Positions 8,962-16,507 of a stretch of 47,422 bases of DNA are shown here, piece by piece. The translations under genes were made by a program, and so were the position numbers. The notes below the pieces were generated by a model, which saw only the letters and a program-made list of their open reading frames with translations, had not been told where the DNA came from and made no database searches. The stretch is taken from assembly GCA_001898995.1 (NCBI GenBank), contig MKVZ01000020.1:1-47422 (forward strand), read 5' to 3'. This DNA is from Rhizobiales bacterium 63-22 (lineage in GTDB: Bacteria > Pseudomonadota > Alphaproteobacteria > Rhizobiales > Rhizobiaceae). Positions within the stretch are counted from its first letter, which is position 1; each line of letters opens with the position of its first letter.

Positions 8962-9852
8962 TCACTCCGCTGCTGCACGCTTCGGCTGCACTTCCGCCGC
9001 ATAGTCGTTCATGAGGATGTTCGTAATTTCGCCCGGTCTAAACTGATATTGGGCGATCTCCGACACCGGCGTGACTTCCGCCGCGGTGCCACACAGGAAA
9101 CATTCGCTGAAACCGGCCATTTCCTCCGGCAGGATCACCCGCTCCACGACCTCGATGCCGCGCCGCTTCGCCAGTTCGATGACGGTTTGCCGCGTGATGC
9201 CGTCGAGGAAGCAATCGGGCTTCGGTGTGTGCAAGGTACCGTCCTTGACAAAGAACACATTGGCTCCCGTCGCTTCCGCCACCTGCCCGCGCCAGTCCAG
9301 CATCAGCGCATCGGCATAGCCTTTCGCCTCCGCCGCATGCTTGGAAATGGTGCAGATCATATAGAGGCCCGCGGCCTTGGAACGCGACGGCGCGGTGCGC
9401 GGATCGGGGCGGCAATATTGCGCGATGTCGAGCCGGATGCCCTTCATCTTTTCTTCCGGCGAGAAATAGCTCGGCCATTGCCAGATGGCGATGGCGAGAT
9501 GGATGCGGTTGTGCTGCGCGGCAACGCCGAGCGATTCCGAGCCGCGCCATGCGATCGGGCGCACATAGGCATCCTCGAAACCCTGTTTCTTCAGCAGTTC
9601 CCGGCAGGCTTCATCGATCTCGGCCGCGCTGTAGGGAATCTCGAAACCCAGAATCCGCGCCGATTCGTGCAGACGCCCGGTGTGCTCGGCGAGCTTGAAG
9701 ATTTCGCCGCCATAGGCGCGCTCGCCCTCGAATACCGCACTGGCATAATGCAGCCCGTGCGTGAGGACGTGAAGCTTGGCATCCTTCCAGTCGACGAATT
9801 CGCCGTCGAGCCAGATGTAGCCGTCGCGTTGATCGAAGGGAATCCCGGCCAT
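8962..9852 (-). CDS. ilvE: branched-chain amino acid aminotransferase
   Basis: PLP-dependent class IV aminotransferase of 296 aa. It catalyses the last step in leucine, isoleucine and valine synthesis and the first in their breakdown. Visible features are HGLHYASAVFEGERAYGG (33-50), the PLP lysine in SRSKAAGLY (K159), the long motif ALMLDWRGQVAEATGANVFF, and CGTAAEVTPV near the C-terminus. GGGAG lies upstream of the ATG. It is divergent from a MarR regulator with a dyad between the two genes, so control by that regulator is possible. D-amino acid aminotransferases share the fold, but length and motifs favour IlvE. Confidence 0.93.
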   Translation of the reverse strand: MAGIPFDQRDGYIWLDGEFVDWKDAKLHVLTHGLHYASAVFEGERAYGGEIFKLAEHTGRLHESARILGFEIPYSAAEIDEACRELLKKQGFEDAYVRPIAWRGSESLGVAAQHNRIHLAIAIWQWPSYFSPEEKMKGIRLDIAQYCRPDPRTAPSRSKAAGLYMICTISKHAAEAKGYADALMLDWRGQVAEATGANVFFVKDGTLHTPKPDCFLDGITRQTVIELAKRRGIEVVERVILPEEMAGFSECFLCGTAAEVTPVSEIAQYQFRPGEITNILMNDYAAEVQPKRAAAE

Positions 9853-10015
9853 GTCATTTTCTCCCTGAAATTATTCCTGCCATCTGCTCGTTGGGCCGCG
9901 CGGGCGGCAGCGAAAAGACAGGCGGCGTAATTATCTCTCTTATGATGCACGGCGATACGAACATTGTTGCAAAATGCCGTCCCGTACTTGATGAAAATTA
10001 TCCGGACGGTTGAAT

Positions 10016-10036
10016 TATGTCAATGATGCTGACATA
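10016..10036. promoter_or_regulatory. TATGTCA-N7-TGACATA dyad, possible MarR operator
   Basis: A perfect 7-bp inverted repeat with a 7-bp spacer lies 28 bases before the marR GTG, in the ilvE/marR divergent region. MarR dimers usually bind sites of this size and often repress their own divergent promoter. No binding evidence exists here. Confidence 0.55.
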
Positions 10037-10063
10037 TTTAGGCAGAGCCAACGGAGCAACGAC

Positions 10064-10579
10064 GTGGATTCGACCAAAGACATGAATTATATAAGCAATC
10101 CGCTGACGGAGGCGGACGCGCGCGATCTCGGCATCATCGAGCTTCTGTTTTTTTCCTATCGCGACTTCACCGCCGACCCCGATCTGATCCTCGAAAAGAT
10201 CGGCTTCGGACGGGCACATCACCGGGTGCTCTATTTCATCAACCGCAAGCCGGGCATGACGGTGGCGGAACTTCTGGAAGTGCTGCGCATCACCAAGCAG
10301 AGCCTGTCGCGCGTTCTCAAGCAACTTATCGACACCGGCCATGTGGTGCAGGCGACCGGCCTCAACGACCGCCGCCACCGCAAGCTCTATCCGACCGAGA
10401 GCGGGCGGCGGCTGACGCTTTCCCTCGCCTTGCCGCAGTCGCATCGCATCGCCCGCGCTCTGCAGGGGAGCACACCCGATGAGCGCCGCGCCATCGAGCG
10501 GTTCCTCTATCACATGGTCAATCCCGAACGTCGCGTCCAGATCGACGCTTTTTCGTCACGTGGCAGGCCGGATCTTTGA
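10064..10579 (+). CDS. MarR family transcriptional regulator
   Basis: Winged-helix dimeric regulator of 171 aa. The recognition region is MTVAELLEVLRITKQSLSRV (about 65-84), followed by the wing with the family pattern GLNDRRHRKLYPTESG. The GTG at 10064 was chosen because ACGGAG lies 7 bases upstream; a TTG at 10010 would run through the TATGTCA dyad. It is divergent from ilvE, which suggests amino-acid linked or self regulation. The ligand is unknown. Confidence 0.9.
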   Translation: MDSTKDMNYISNPLTEADARDLGIIELLFFSYRDFTADPDLILEKIGFGRAHHRVLYFINRKPGMTVAELLEVLRITKQSLSRVLKQLIDTGHVVQATGLNDRRHRKLYPTESGRRLTLSLALPQSHRIARALQGSTPDERRAIERFLYHMVNPERRVQIDAFSSRGRPDL

Positions 10580-10637
10580 ACGCCGGGCGCCGTACAGGCA
10601 ACGAATGGACGCGGACACTTCCAGCCGATAATGTGCT

Positions 10638-10687
10638 AAAGCATTTCCTGTAAAATTGTATAACGGTTCTGCGTTCGGAAATGCGTA
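10638..10687. repeat. palindromic element upstream of the response regulator
   Basis: GCATTTCC (10641-10648) and GGAAATGC (10677-10684) are perfect outer arms of a hairpin like those at 34446 and 39307, though the interior has diverged. An in-frame ATG at 10681 belongs to this element and is therefore unlikely to be the response regulator start. Confidence 0.7.
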
Positions 10688-10737
10688 AACACAAAGAGAG
10701 CATTCCGGCGAAAGCGAAAAACGGATTGAAGGAAGCC

Positions 10738-11445
10738 ATGGACGCCGAAGACGTAAAATCCCTCACGGACGACGCCCCGCATCTTCTCGTCGTGGACGAC
10801 GATACGCGTATCCGCAGCCTCCTGTCGCAGTATCTCACCAATACCGGCTTCCGGGTCACTGTGGCCGGCACGGCGGCGGAGGCACGGCGCAAGCTCGAAG
10901 GCATCGATTTCGACCTGTTGATCCTCGACGTGATGATGCCGGGCGAAACGGGCGTGTCGCTGACGCGTTCGCTGCGCGAGCAGAAGAACGTGCCGATCCT
11001 GATGCTCACCGCCCTGTCGGAGACGGACAGCCGCATCGACGGGCTGGCGGCGGGCGCGGACGACTACCTGCCGAAGCCTTTCGACCCGCGCGAACTGACG
11101 CTTCGCATCAACAACATCCTGCGCCGCGGCGCGCCGCCTGCCCAGCCGAAGATCGAGCAGATCGTGTTCGGCCCCTACACCTTCTTCATACCGCGCCGCG
11201 AACTGAAGAAGGGCGCGGAGACGATCAAGCTCACCGAGCGCGAGCAGGATATCATGGCGATCTTCGCGGAGCGCGCCGGCGAGACCATCCCGCGCCACGA
11301 ACTGACCGGAGCCGACGGCGATGTGGGCGAACGCACCATCGACGTGCAGATCAACCGCCTGCGCCGCAAGATCGAGCAGGACCCCGCCAACCCGGTGTGG
11401 CTGCAAACCGTGCGCGGCATCGGCTACAAGCTCAGTATAGAATGA
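10738..11445 (+). CDS. OmpR-family response regulator
   Basis: Two-component response regulator of 235 aa from the chosen start. The receiver domain has acidic residues LLVVDDD (17-22), phospho-acceptor D64 in LLILDVMMPGE, and the conserved Lys113 in DDYLPKPFDP. The C-terminal winged helix has the OmpR pattern (KLTEREQDIMAIFAERAGET, then VQINRLRRKIEQDP, then RGIGYKL). Start at 10738 (MDAEDVKSL) follows AAGGA; the upstream ATG at 10681 lies in a repeat. The partner histidine kinase gene follows after about 118 bases. The signal is unknown. Confidence 0.93.
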   Translation: MDAEDVKSLTDDAPHLLVVDDDTRIRSLLSQYLTNTGFRVTVAGTAAEARRKLEGIDFDLLILDVMMPGETGVSLTRSLREQKNVPILMLTALSETDSRIDGLAAGADDYLPKPFDPRELTLRINNILRRGAPPAQPKIEQIVFGPYTFFIPRRELKKGAETIKLTEREQDIMAIFAERAGETIPRHELTGADGDVGERTIDVQINRLRRKIEQDPANPVWLQTVRGIGYKLSIE

Positions 11446-11563
11446 GCAGGATTCGGGGCCGGATGATCCGTAAACCGATTTCCCCTTCCGGTCCGGTGCC
11501 CGGCCCGCCCGACAGCTTCCGGCGCTAGTGGAACGAATTTGACATTTGGGACGCTCCGACACG

Positions 11564-12907
11564 ATGAAGCTCTGGAAAAAGTTCTCGCGCTGGCTGGCGC
11601 GGCGTATGCCCAAGGGCCTTTACGCGCGCTCGCTCATCATCATCATCGCGCCTATGGTGCTGCTGCAAACCGTGATCGCCTATGTGTTCATGGAACGCCA
11701 CTGGCAGATGGTGACGGAGCGGCTTTCCACCGCCGTGGTGCGCGATATCGCCGCCATCATCGACATTCTGGAGACCTATCCGCAGGAGCCGGGCTACGAC
11801 AACCTGATCCGCATCGCCCAGCAGCGGCTCGGCCTCAACATCTCCATCCTGCCGCCCGACCCGCTGCCGCCGCCGGGGCCGAAGCCCTTCTTCGCCATTC
11901 TCGACTACTTCCTGAGCGAGGAGATCACCCGCCAGATCAACAGGCCGTTCTGGATCGACACGGTCGGCGATTCGGACCTGATCGAGATACGCATCCGGCT
12001 GCACAACAAGGTGCTGCGTGTCTTCGCCCGCCGCAGTCAGGCCTATGCCTCCAATACCGGCATCTTCCTGACATGGATGGTCGGCACGGCGCTGGTGCTG
12101 CTGGTGATCGCCATCGCTTTCCTGCGCAACCAGATCAAGCCGATCCAGCAACTGTCCGAGGCCGCCGAGAGCTTCGGCAAGGGGCGGCCGATGCCGGAGG
12201 GTTTCCAGCCGCGCGGCGCGGAGGAAGTGCGCAAGGCCGGCATCGCCTTCATCCAGATGCGCTCGCGCATCGAGCGCCAGATCGAGCAGCGCACCGCCAT
12301 GCTCTCCGGCGTCAGCCACGACCTGCGCACCATCCTCACCCGCTTCAAGCTGCAACTGGCGCTGGCCGGCCATTCCATCGACACCGAGCCGCTCAATCAG
12401 GATATCGCCGACATGCAGACCATGCTGGAAGGCTATCTCGCCTTCGCGCGTGGCGAGGGTTCGGAAGAAAAGACGGCGGCCTACAACCTGCAGAGGCTGT
12501 GCGAAAAACTGGAGCACGAGGCGCGCCTGCGCGAGCGCGGCTTCAAATATGCCATCGAGGGCGACAACGAGGTCCATGTGCGCCCCAATGCCTTCTCGCG
12601 GCTGGTCAGCAACCTCGTTTCCAACGCCTTCCGCCATGCGCAGAACGTGCAGCTCACCGTCAGCCACGCGAACGGCTGGCTGAAGGTGATCGTGGACGAC
12701 GACGGGCCGGGCATACCGGAAGACCGCCGCGAGGACGTGTTCAAGCCCTTCGTACGGCTGGACGAGGCGCGGACGCAGGATTCGGGCAGCACCGGTGGCC
12801 TCGGCCTCGCCATCGCGCGCGACATCGCGCGCAGCCATGGCGGCGACATCACGCTGGATGAGTCACCGCTTGGCGGCCTGCGCGCGGTCATCCAGATTCC
12901 GGCGTGA
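11564..12907 (+). CDS. sensor histidine kinase
   Basis: Membrane sensor kinase of 447 aa, partner of the response regulator just upstream. TM1 is about residues 22-43 and TM2 about 165-187, bracketing a periplasmic domain of about 120 residues. A HAMP-like linker follows. The phospho-acceptor is H252 in GVSHDLRTILTRF; the residue after T is Ile where most kinases have Pro. The ATPase part has the N box (RLVSNLVSNAFRHAQ), G1 (DDDGPGIPED) and G2 (GSTGGLGLAIA). The ATG at 11564 is preferred to a TTG at 11546. The ligand cannot be deduced. Confidence 0.93.
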   Translation: MKLWKKFSRWLARRMPKGLYARSLIIIIAPMVLLQTVIAYVFMERHWQMVTERLSTAVVRDIAAIIDILETYPQEPGYDNLIRIAQQRLGLNISILPPDPLPPPGPKPFFAILDYFLSEEITRQINRPFWIDTVGDSDLIEIRIRLHNKVLRVFARRSQAYASNTGIFLTWMVGTALVLLVIAIAFLRNQIKPIQQLSEAAESFGKGRPMPEGFQPRGAEEVRKAGIAFIQMRSRIERQIEQRTAMLSGVSHDLRTILTRFKLQLALAGHSIDTEPLNQDIADMQTMLEGYLAFARGEGSEEKTAAYNLQRLCEKLEHEARLRERGFKYAIEGDNEVHVRPNAFSRLVSNLVSNAFRHAQNVQLTVSHANGWLKVIVDDDGPGIPEDRREDVFKPFVRLDEARTQDSGSTGGLGLAIARDIARSHGGDITLDESPLGGLRAVIQIPA

Positions 12908-12961
12908 AAAACACGGCTGCTTCGGAGGAGCCGTCCAGAGCTTGGCAACCAGAAAAGCATA

Positions 12962-13366
12962 TTATCTGAACAGACTCACCAAACTCTGCCAGTTATTGAG
13001 AATGGTGATCGCCGCAACAGCGATGGTGAGCAAGCCAGCCACTTTCGAAATTGTCGGCAAACTGTCGACACGGCCTCGAAGGTGCCCAAACGCTTCCGCG
13101 CTGGGCAATGCCTCGACTTTTGCATCCATGGTCGATATCCGGCCATCAAGTCGCACGATTTCAACCTCGATCTGCCCCAGCTTGTCGATAAGCTTGTCGA
13201 GTTTTTCCTCTATGCGTTTTGACGCCGCTTCCAGGGCTGATACACGCGCTTCCATTGGATCAAATGTATTACCCCCGCCGCCGCCTTGCAAGACGGTCAA
13301 ATGGCTATGCACGGCCGTATCGTTCCATGCAGCATTTCGATTATTCATCGGCCCCCTCGCCGTCAT
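12962..13366 (-). CDS. coiled-coil protein with C-terminal membrane anchor
   Basis: Protein of 134 aa without a recognised name. A Gly run (QGGGGGNTFD) is followed by about 60 residues of heptad-like coiled coil (MEARVSALEAASKRIEEKLD, then KLIDKLGQIEVEIVRLDGRI). The C-terminus is one predicted membrane helix (ISKVAGLLTIAVAAITILNNW). Similar short coiled-coil/tail-anchor proteins often occur in phage and accessory regions. The start overlaps the end of the upstream zinc-ribbon gene by 26 bases and has GGGGAAG ahead of it; an ATG at 13348 is an alternative. The low GC of this gene pair marks it as accessory DNA. Confidence 0.75.
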   Translation of the reverse strand: MTARGPMNNRNAAWNDTAVHSHLTVLQGGGGGNTFDPMEARVSALEAASKRIEEKLDKLIDKLGQIEVEIVRLDGRISTMDAKVEALPSAEAFGHLRGRVDSLPTISKVAGLLTIAVAAITILNNWQSLVSLFR

Positions 13367-13658
13367 TTTTTTCTTCCCCTTTTAAAATCGCCATCGCGTT
13401 CACCAATTGCATATTTCCGCAATTGACACACACCAAACCGATTCCGGGGTAAACCTTGCCGTCATAAACTGTAGAGTTTCGCGGATAGAAAACCGGTATG
13501 TTGACATAATCTTCCAAAATTGACCATCTTCTCTGCCCACAAGTAGGACATTTCCCCGGAAGAGGTGCTTTTTTTTGAAGAAACTCACTTATCTTATCTT
13601 TGTGATCTTTAGGAATAACTCCATCGTTCGGAAAAACAATGTCCACTTTCCCCGACAT
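13341..13658 (-). CDS. small zinc-ribbon protein, unknown function
   Basis: Protein of 105 aa. Two CxxC pairs about 44 residues apart (KCPTCGQRRW and LVCVNCGNMQ) predict a zinc ribbon. The N-terminus is charged (VIPKDHKDKISEFLQKKAP) and the C-terminus acidic (KGEEKNDGEGADE). AAGGG lies 7 bases before the ATG. Base composition is far more AT-rich than in neighbouring genes, and its coding end overlaps the coiled-coil gene, so the two are probably co-translated. No enzyme motif is visible. The combination of a zinc ribbon with a membrane-anchored coiled coil is not one I can assign to a known system. Confidence 0.75.
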   Translation of the reverse strand: MSGKVDIVFPNDGVIPKDHKDKISEFLQKKAPLPGKCPTCGQRRWSILEDYVNIPVFYPRNSTVYDGKVYPGIGLVCVNCGNMQLVNAMAILKGEEKNDGEGADE

Positions 13659-13805
13659 TAAGCGCCCTTCTTTGTTTTATCTAACTCCCCGATCAATACC
13701 TAATAATACCAACACTTCCATGCGTCTGCCATCCCCCGCATGCTTACATATCAATAATAATACGATATCAAACCGAGAGACCAAACTCCATGTTTCCAAG
13801 AGGCC

Positions 13806-14153
13806 CTAAAACAGCTTGCCGCCGTTCGGCACCTTTTTGTCGATTGCCGCCAGCACGACCGCACCCTCATCGTCGGGCAGGCCCAGCGTTAGCACTTCCG
13901 ACATGAAGGGGCCGATCTGGCGCGGAGGAAAGTTGACCACCGCCAGCACCTGCCGCCCGACCAGTTCGTCGGGTTGGTAGTGCTTCGTGATCTGCGCGGA
14001 GGATTTCTTCACGCCGATCGCCTCGCCGAAATCGATCTTCAGCTTGTAGGCGGGCTTGCGCGCTTCGGGAAAAGGCACCGCCTCCACGATGGTTCCGGCC
14101 CGGATATCCACCTTCTCGAAATCGGCCCAGCCTATCGTGGCGCTCTCGCTCAT
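13806..14153 (-). CDS. csaA: CsaA-type tRNA-binding protein
   Basis: Single tRNA-binding (OB-fold) domain of 115 aa, like the C-terminal part of MetRS and Arc1p/CsaA proteins. The family start is visible (FEKVDIRAGTIVEAVPFPEA), followed by KLKIDFGEAIGVKKSSAQIT, the substrate loop VNFPPRQIGPFMSEVLTLG, and the C-terminal VPNGGKLF. In Bacillus, CsaA is a secretion-related chaperone; in most proteobacteria the role is untested. It lies 35 bases after a YbjN-like gene and is probably cotranscribed with it. Confidence 0.92.
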   Translation of the reverse strand: MSESATIGWADFEKVDIRAGTIVEAVPFPEARKPAYKLKIDFGEAIGVKKSSAQITKHYQPDELVGRQVLAVVNFPPRQIGPFMSEVLTLGLPDDEGAVVLAAIDKKVPNGGKLF

Positions 14154-14188
14154 GGCCGTTCACTCCCTCTGGATCGTCGTGCGCCTTA

Positions 14189-14689
14189 TCAGGCGCTGCC
14201 GACCGTCTCGAACACCGCGCTTTCCAGCGCCTCGCGCGCGGTCACGCCCGACCAGATCACATATTGAAAGGCCTGAAAATAGGTCTCGCAGGCTTCGAGC
14301 GCTGCCGAAAGCAGCACTTCCACCTGCCGGCTGGTCGGCTCCGCGCCGCCGGCGAGCAGCAGCGACTGCCGGTACATGATGGCGCCTTCCTGCTGCCAGA
14401 GGTCGAAATGACCCATCAGCAGTTTCTCGTTGATGAGCGAAAGCAGGCGCATCACCTCGGTCGTGCGCGGCTCGGCCACCTTGATGTCGAAGGCGCAGGC
14501 CAGATGCAGCGCCTCGAAATCCTCCATCCATGAAAACGAGACGTGATAGTCGGTCCAGCTTCCGGCCACCGAGATCGCGATTTCGTCGTCGCCCGTGCGT
14601 TCGAACGTCCAGTCGTTTGAATGCGCGACCTGCTCGATCACATCCACCGGATGCGCCGCGCGCGCGAATTCAATCTCAAGAAGGCTCAT
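14189..14689 (-). CDS. YbjN domain-containing protein
   Basis: Protein of 166 aa from the chosen start (MSLLEIEFARAAHPVDVIEQ). It matches the YbjN type III secretion chaperone-like fold: an N-terminal strand-helix, then WTFERTGDDEIAISVAGSWT, a mixed middle part, and a helical end (INEKLLMGHFDLWQQEGAIM). YbjN proteins affect motility and stress responses in enterobacteria by an unclear mechanism. Start at 14689 puts AGGA at 8 bases; an ATG at 14695 is too close to it. Upstream partner of csaA. Confidence 0.85.
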   Translation of the reverse strand: MSLLEIEFARAAHPVDVIEQVAHSNDWTFERTGDDEIAISVAGSWTDYHVSFSWMEDFEALHLACAFDIKVAEPRTTEVMRLLSLINEKLLMGHFDLWQQEGAIMYRQSLLLAGGAEPTSRQVEVLLSAALEACETYFQAFQYVIWSGVTAREALESAVFETVGSA

Positions 14690-15107
14690 GTCCATTTCCT
14701 GTTCCGGGAAACATCGGCCCGATGCTCCCAAAGTCCCGGCGCGCAAGAACTGCCGCCCATGCCCGTGACGTGCGACAAGGCACGACGAACGGACAAGAAT
14801 TGATCGGTCGCGGAACCGGCATGCCAATGACATGCAGGCGCCCCGATGGCACACGCACAAACACAACTAAACTGGAAAGCAGCCTGAAAGACGCGAAACC
14901 CGACTAACAGCCCCTCGCCGCCACCCGCATGACCGCACTACGAATCATGTAGTGTTTTCAGTCTATTGAAGCTGAATCGGAACACCAGCCCCTTTTCATC
15001 GAAGGGACATGAAAGCATGTGGAAAGCTGGAAGGAGGAGGCCGCGCCGCTTGCCTTAACCGACTCTAAGACAAGGGTTTTTGGCGATCACGGCCTGTTAA
15101 TAAATAT
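14690..15107. other. 418-base gap
   Basis: No gene with a ribosome site and coding pattern is apparent. The stretch holds the upstream region of the YbjN gene on its left. Its right part is AT-richer (around 15060-15107), just beyond the ubiK stop. A weak dyad CACTACgaatcatGTAGTG sits at about 14935-14953. A small RNA cannot be excluded by eye. Confidence 0.4.
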
Positions 15108-15440
15108 TCAGGGATTATTTTTCGATTTGGCCGAGGAAGCCGTGGATTTGCCCGTTTTCGTGCTGGAATCACTCGACCGATCACCTTCGAGCGCGGCAAG
15201 ACGCGCTTCCAGTGCTTCGAGCCGCGCCTGAAGGGCGCTGTTTTCCGACCGCGCCTTGATGGCCATCTCGCGCACCGCTTCGAAATCCTCGCGCTGCACG
15301 GCGTCGAGCGTGTTGAGGATGCGCTCACCCTGCGTGCGCAACGCCGTTTCCACCTCGCGGCGCACGCCCTGCGCCGCACCCGCAGCATCGGTCACCAGTT
15401 TGGCGAGTTCGTCGAGAACCCGGTTCTGTCCGCCGGTCAT
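15108..15440 (-). CDS. ubiK: UbiK family accessory factor (BMFP)
   Basis: Short coiled-coil protein of 110 aa. It matches the BMFP/YqiC family, whose E. coli member UbiK aids aerobic ubiquinone synthesis with UbiJ; the Brucella member is known as membrane fusogenic protein. Residues about 3-75 have the family pattern (QNRVLDELAKLVTDAAGAAQ, then QREDFEAVREMAIKARSENS, then LQARLEALEARLAALEG), ending in a Ser/Lys tail. Start at 15440 is set by AAGGAG 7 bases upstream. It is divergent from lgt, a common arrangement in Rhizobiales. Confidence 0.88.
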   Translation of the reverse strand: MTGGQNRVLDELAKLVTDAAGAAQGVRREVETALRTQGERILNTLDAVQREDFEAVREMAIKARSENSALQARLEALEARLAALEGDRSSDSSTKTGKSTASSAKSKNNP

Positions 15441-15569
15441 GGCCCTGCTCCTTGTGAATAAGCCTGCACTGGAAATAGAGCCGCCCCGCTCCGGTTGCAA
15501 GCGCCGCCGTGCAATCGTGATCGCCACTCGGTGCCGCTCCCTTTCCGGGGCTTTATTGGCATCCCCCTC

Positions 15570-15583
15570 GTACCCGAGGGTAC
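15570..15583. promoter_or_regulatory. GTACCC-GA-GGGTAC dyad upstream of lgt
   Basis: A perfect 6-bp inverted repeat with a 2-bp spacer, overlapping a second possible hairpin (CCCTCG/CGAGGG), lies in the ubiK/lgt divergent region. It is a possible operator or leader hairpin; no regulator is suggested by context. Confidence 0.3.
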
Positions 15584-15661
15584 TCGACGCCTCTTGCCCT
15601 TTCAGCGCTTGACCGTTTTCGCGCCGTCGCGCATGGTCCGCCGCGAAACCGGAGTGATTTG

Positions 15662-16507
15662 ATGACCCCGACGCTGCCGCAGCATTACATAAACTTTCCC
15701 GACATCAATCCCGTGATCTTCCACATCGGGCCGCTCGCCGTGCATTGGTACGGCGTCGGCTACGTCGTCGGCATCCTGTTCGCGTGGTGGTACGGCAAGA
15801 AGCTGCTTCGGACCCATCGGCTGTGGGCCAACAACCAGCCGCCCATGGTACCGGAGGCACTGGACGATTTCGTGATCTGGGCGGCGGTCGGCGTGGTGCT
15901 CGGCGGGCGCACCGGCTACGTGCTCTTCTATAACCTGCCCTATTATCTCGCCAATCCGCTCGCAATTCCGGCGGTGTGGGACGGCGGCATGTCCTTTCAC
16001 GGCGGCGCGCTCGGCACGACCATCGCCATGTTCCTGTTCGCGCGCTCGCGCGGCATCCCCGTCTGGAGCATGTTCGACACCATCGCCGCCGGCACGCCGG
16101 TCGGCCTCGGCGTGGTGCGCATCGCCAATTTCATCAATTCCGAACTCTGGGGCCGCGTCACCGACATGCCGTGGGGGGTGGTGTTTCCCAATGGCGGCCC
16201 GCTGCCGCGCCATCCGAGCCAGATCTACGAGGCCATCCTCGAAGGGCTGGTGCTGTTCTTGACCCTGTTCCTGTTCACATGGCCCGGCCGCAAGCTGAAG
16301 AAACCCGGTTTCATCGCCGGCGTCTTCGTCACGGGCTACGGCCTTTGCCGCATCTTCGTGGAGTTCTTCCGCGAGCCGGACCCGCAACTGGGCTATCTCT
16401 ACGGCGGCTGGCTGACGCGCGGCATGGAGCTTTCGGTGCCGATGGTGCTGATCGGGCTCTGGGCCGTATGGCGCGCGGTCAGGGCCGCGGCGAAGAATAA
16501 TGGCTGA
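15662..16507 (+). CDS. lgt: prolipoprotein diacylglyceryl transferase
   Basis: Inner-membrane enzyme of 281 aa that transfers diacylglyceryl from phosphatidylglycerol to the lipobox cysteine, the first step of lipoprotein maturation. Several membrane segments are visible. Family motifs are GVVLGGRTGYVLFYN, WDGGMSFHGG, the Lgt signature VRIANFINSELWGR, and a C-terminal FVEFFREPDPQLG. The ATG at 15662 has GGAG 7 bases upstream. It overlaps the next gene by 8 bases (ATGGCTGA), so the two are likely coupled. Several lipoproteins in this window would be its substrates. Confidence 0.97.
   Translation: MTPTLPQHYINFPDINPVIFHIGPLAVHWYGVGYVVGILFAWWYGKKLLRTHRLWANNQPPMVPEALDDFVIWAAVGVVLGGRTGYVLFYNLPYYLANPLAIPAVWDGGMSFHGGALGTTIAMFLFARSRGIPVWSMFDTIAAGTPVGLGVVRIANFINSELWGRVTDMPWGVVFPNGGPLPRHPSQIYEAILEGLVLFLTLFLFTWPGRKLKKPGFIAGVFVTGYGLCRIFVEFFREPDPQLGYLYGGWLTRGMELSVPMVLIGLWAVWRAVRAAAKNNG

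Noticed and set aside
14690..15107. Possible small RNA in the gap upstream of the YbjN gene
   Set aside because: No terminator hairpin with a T-run or clear promoter could be found by eye.
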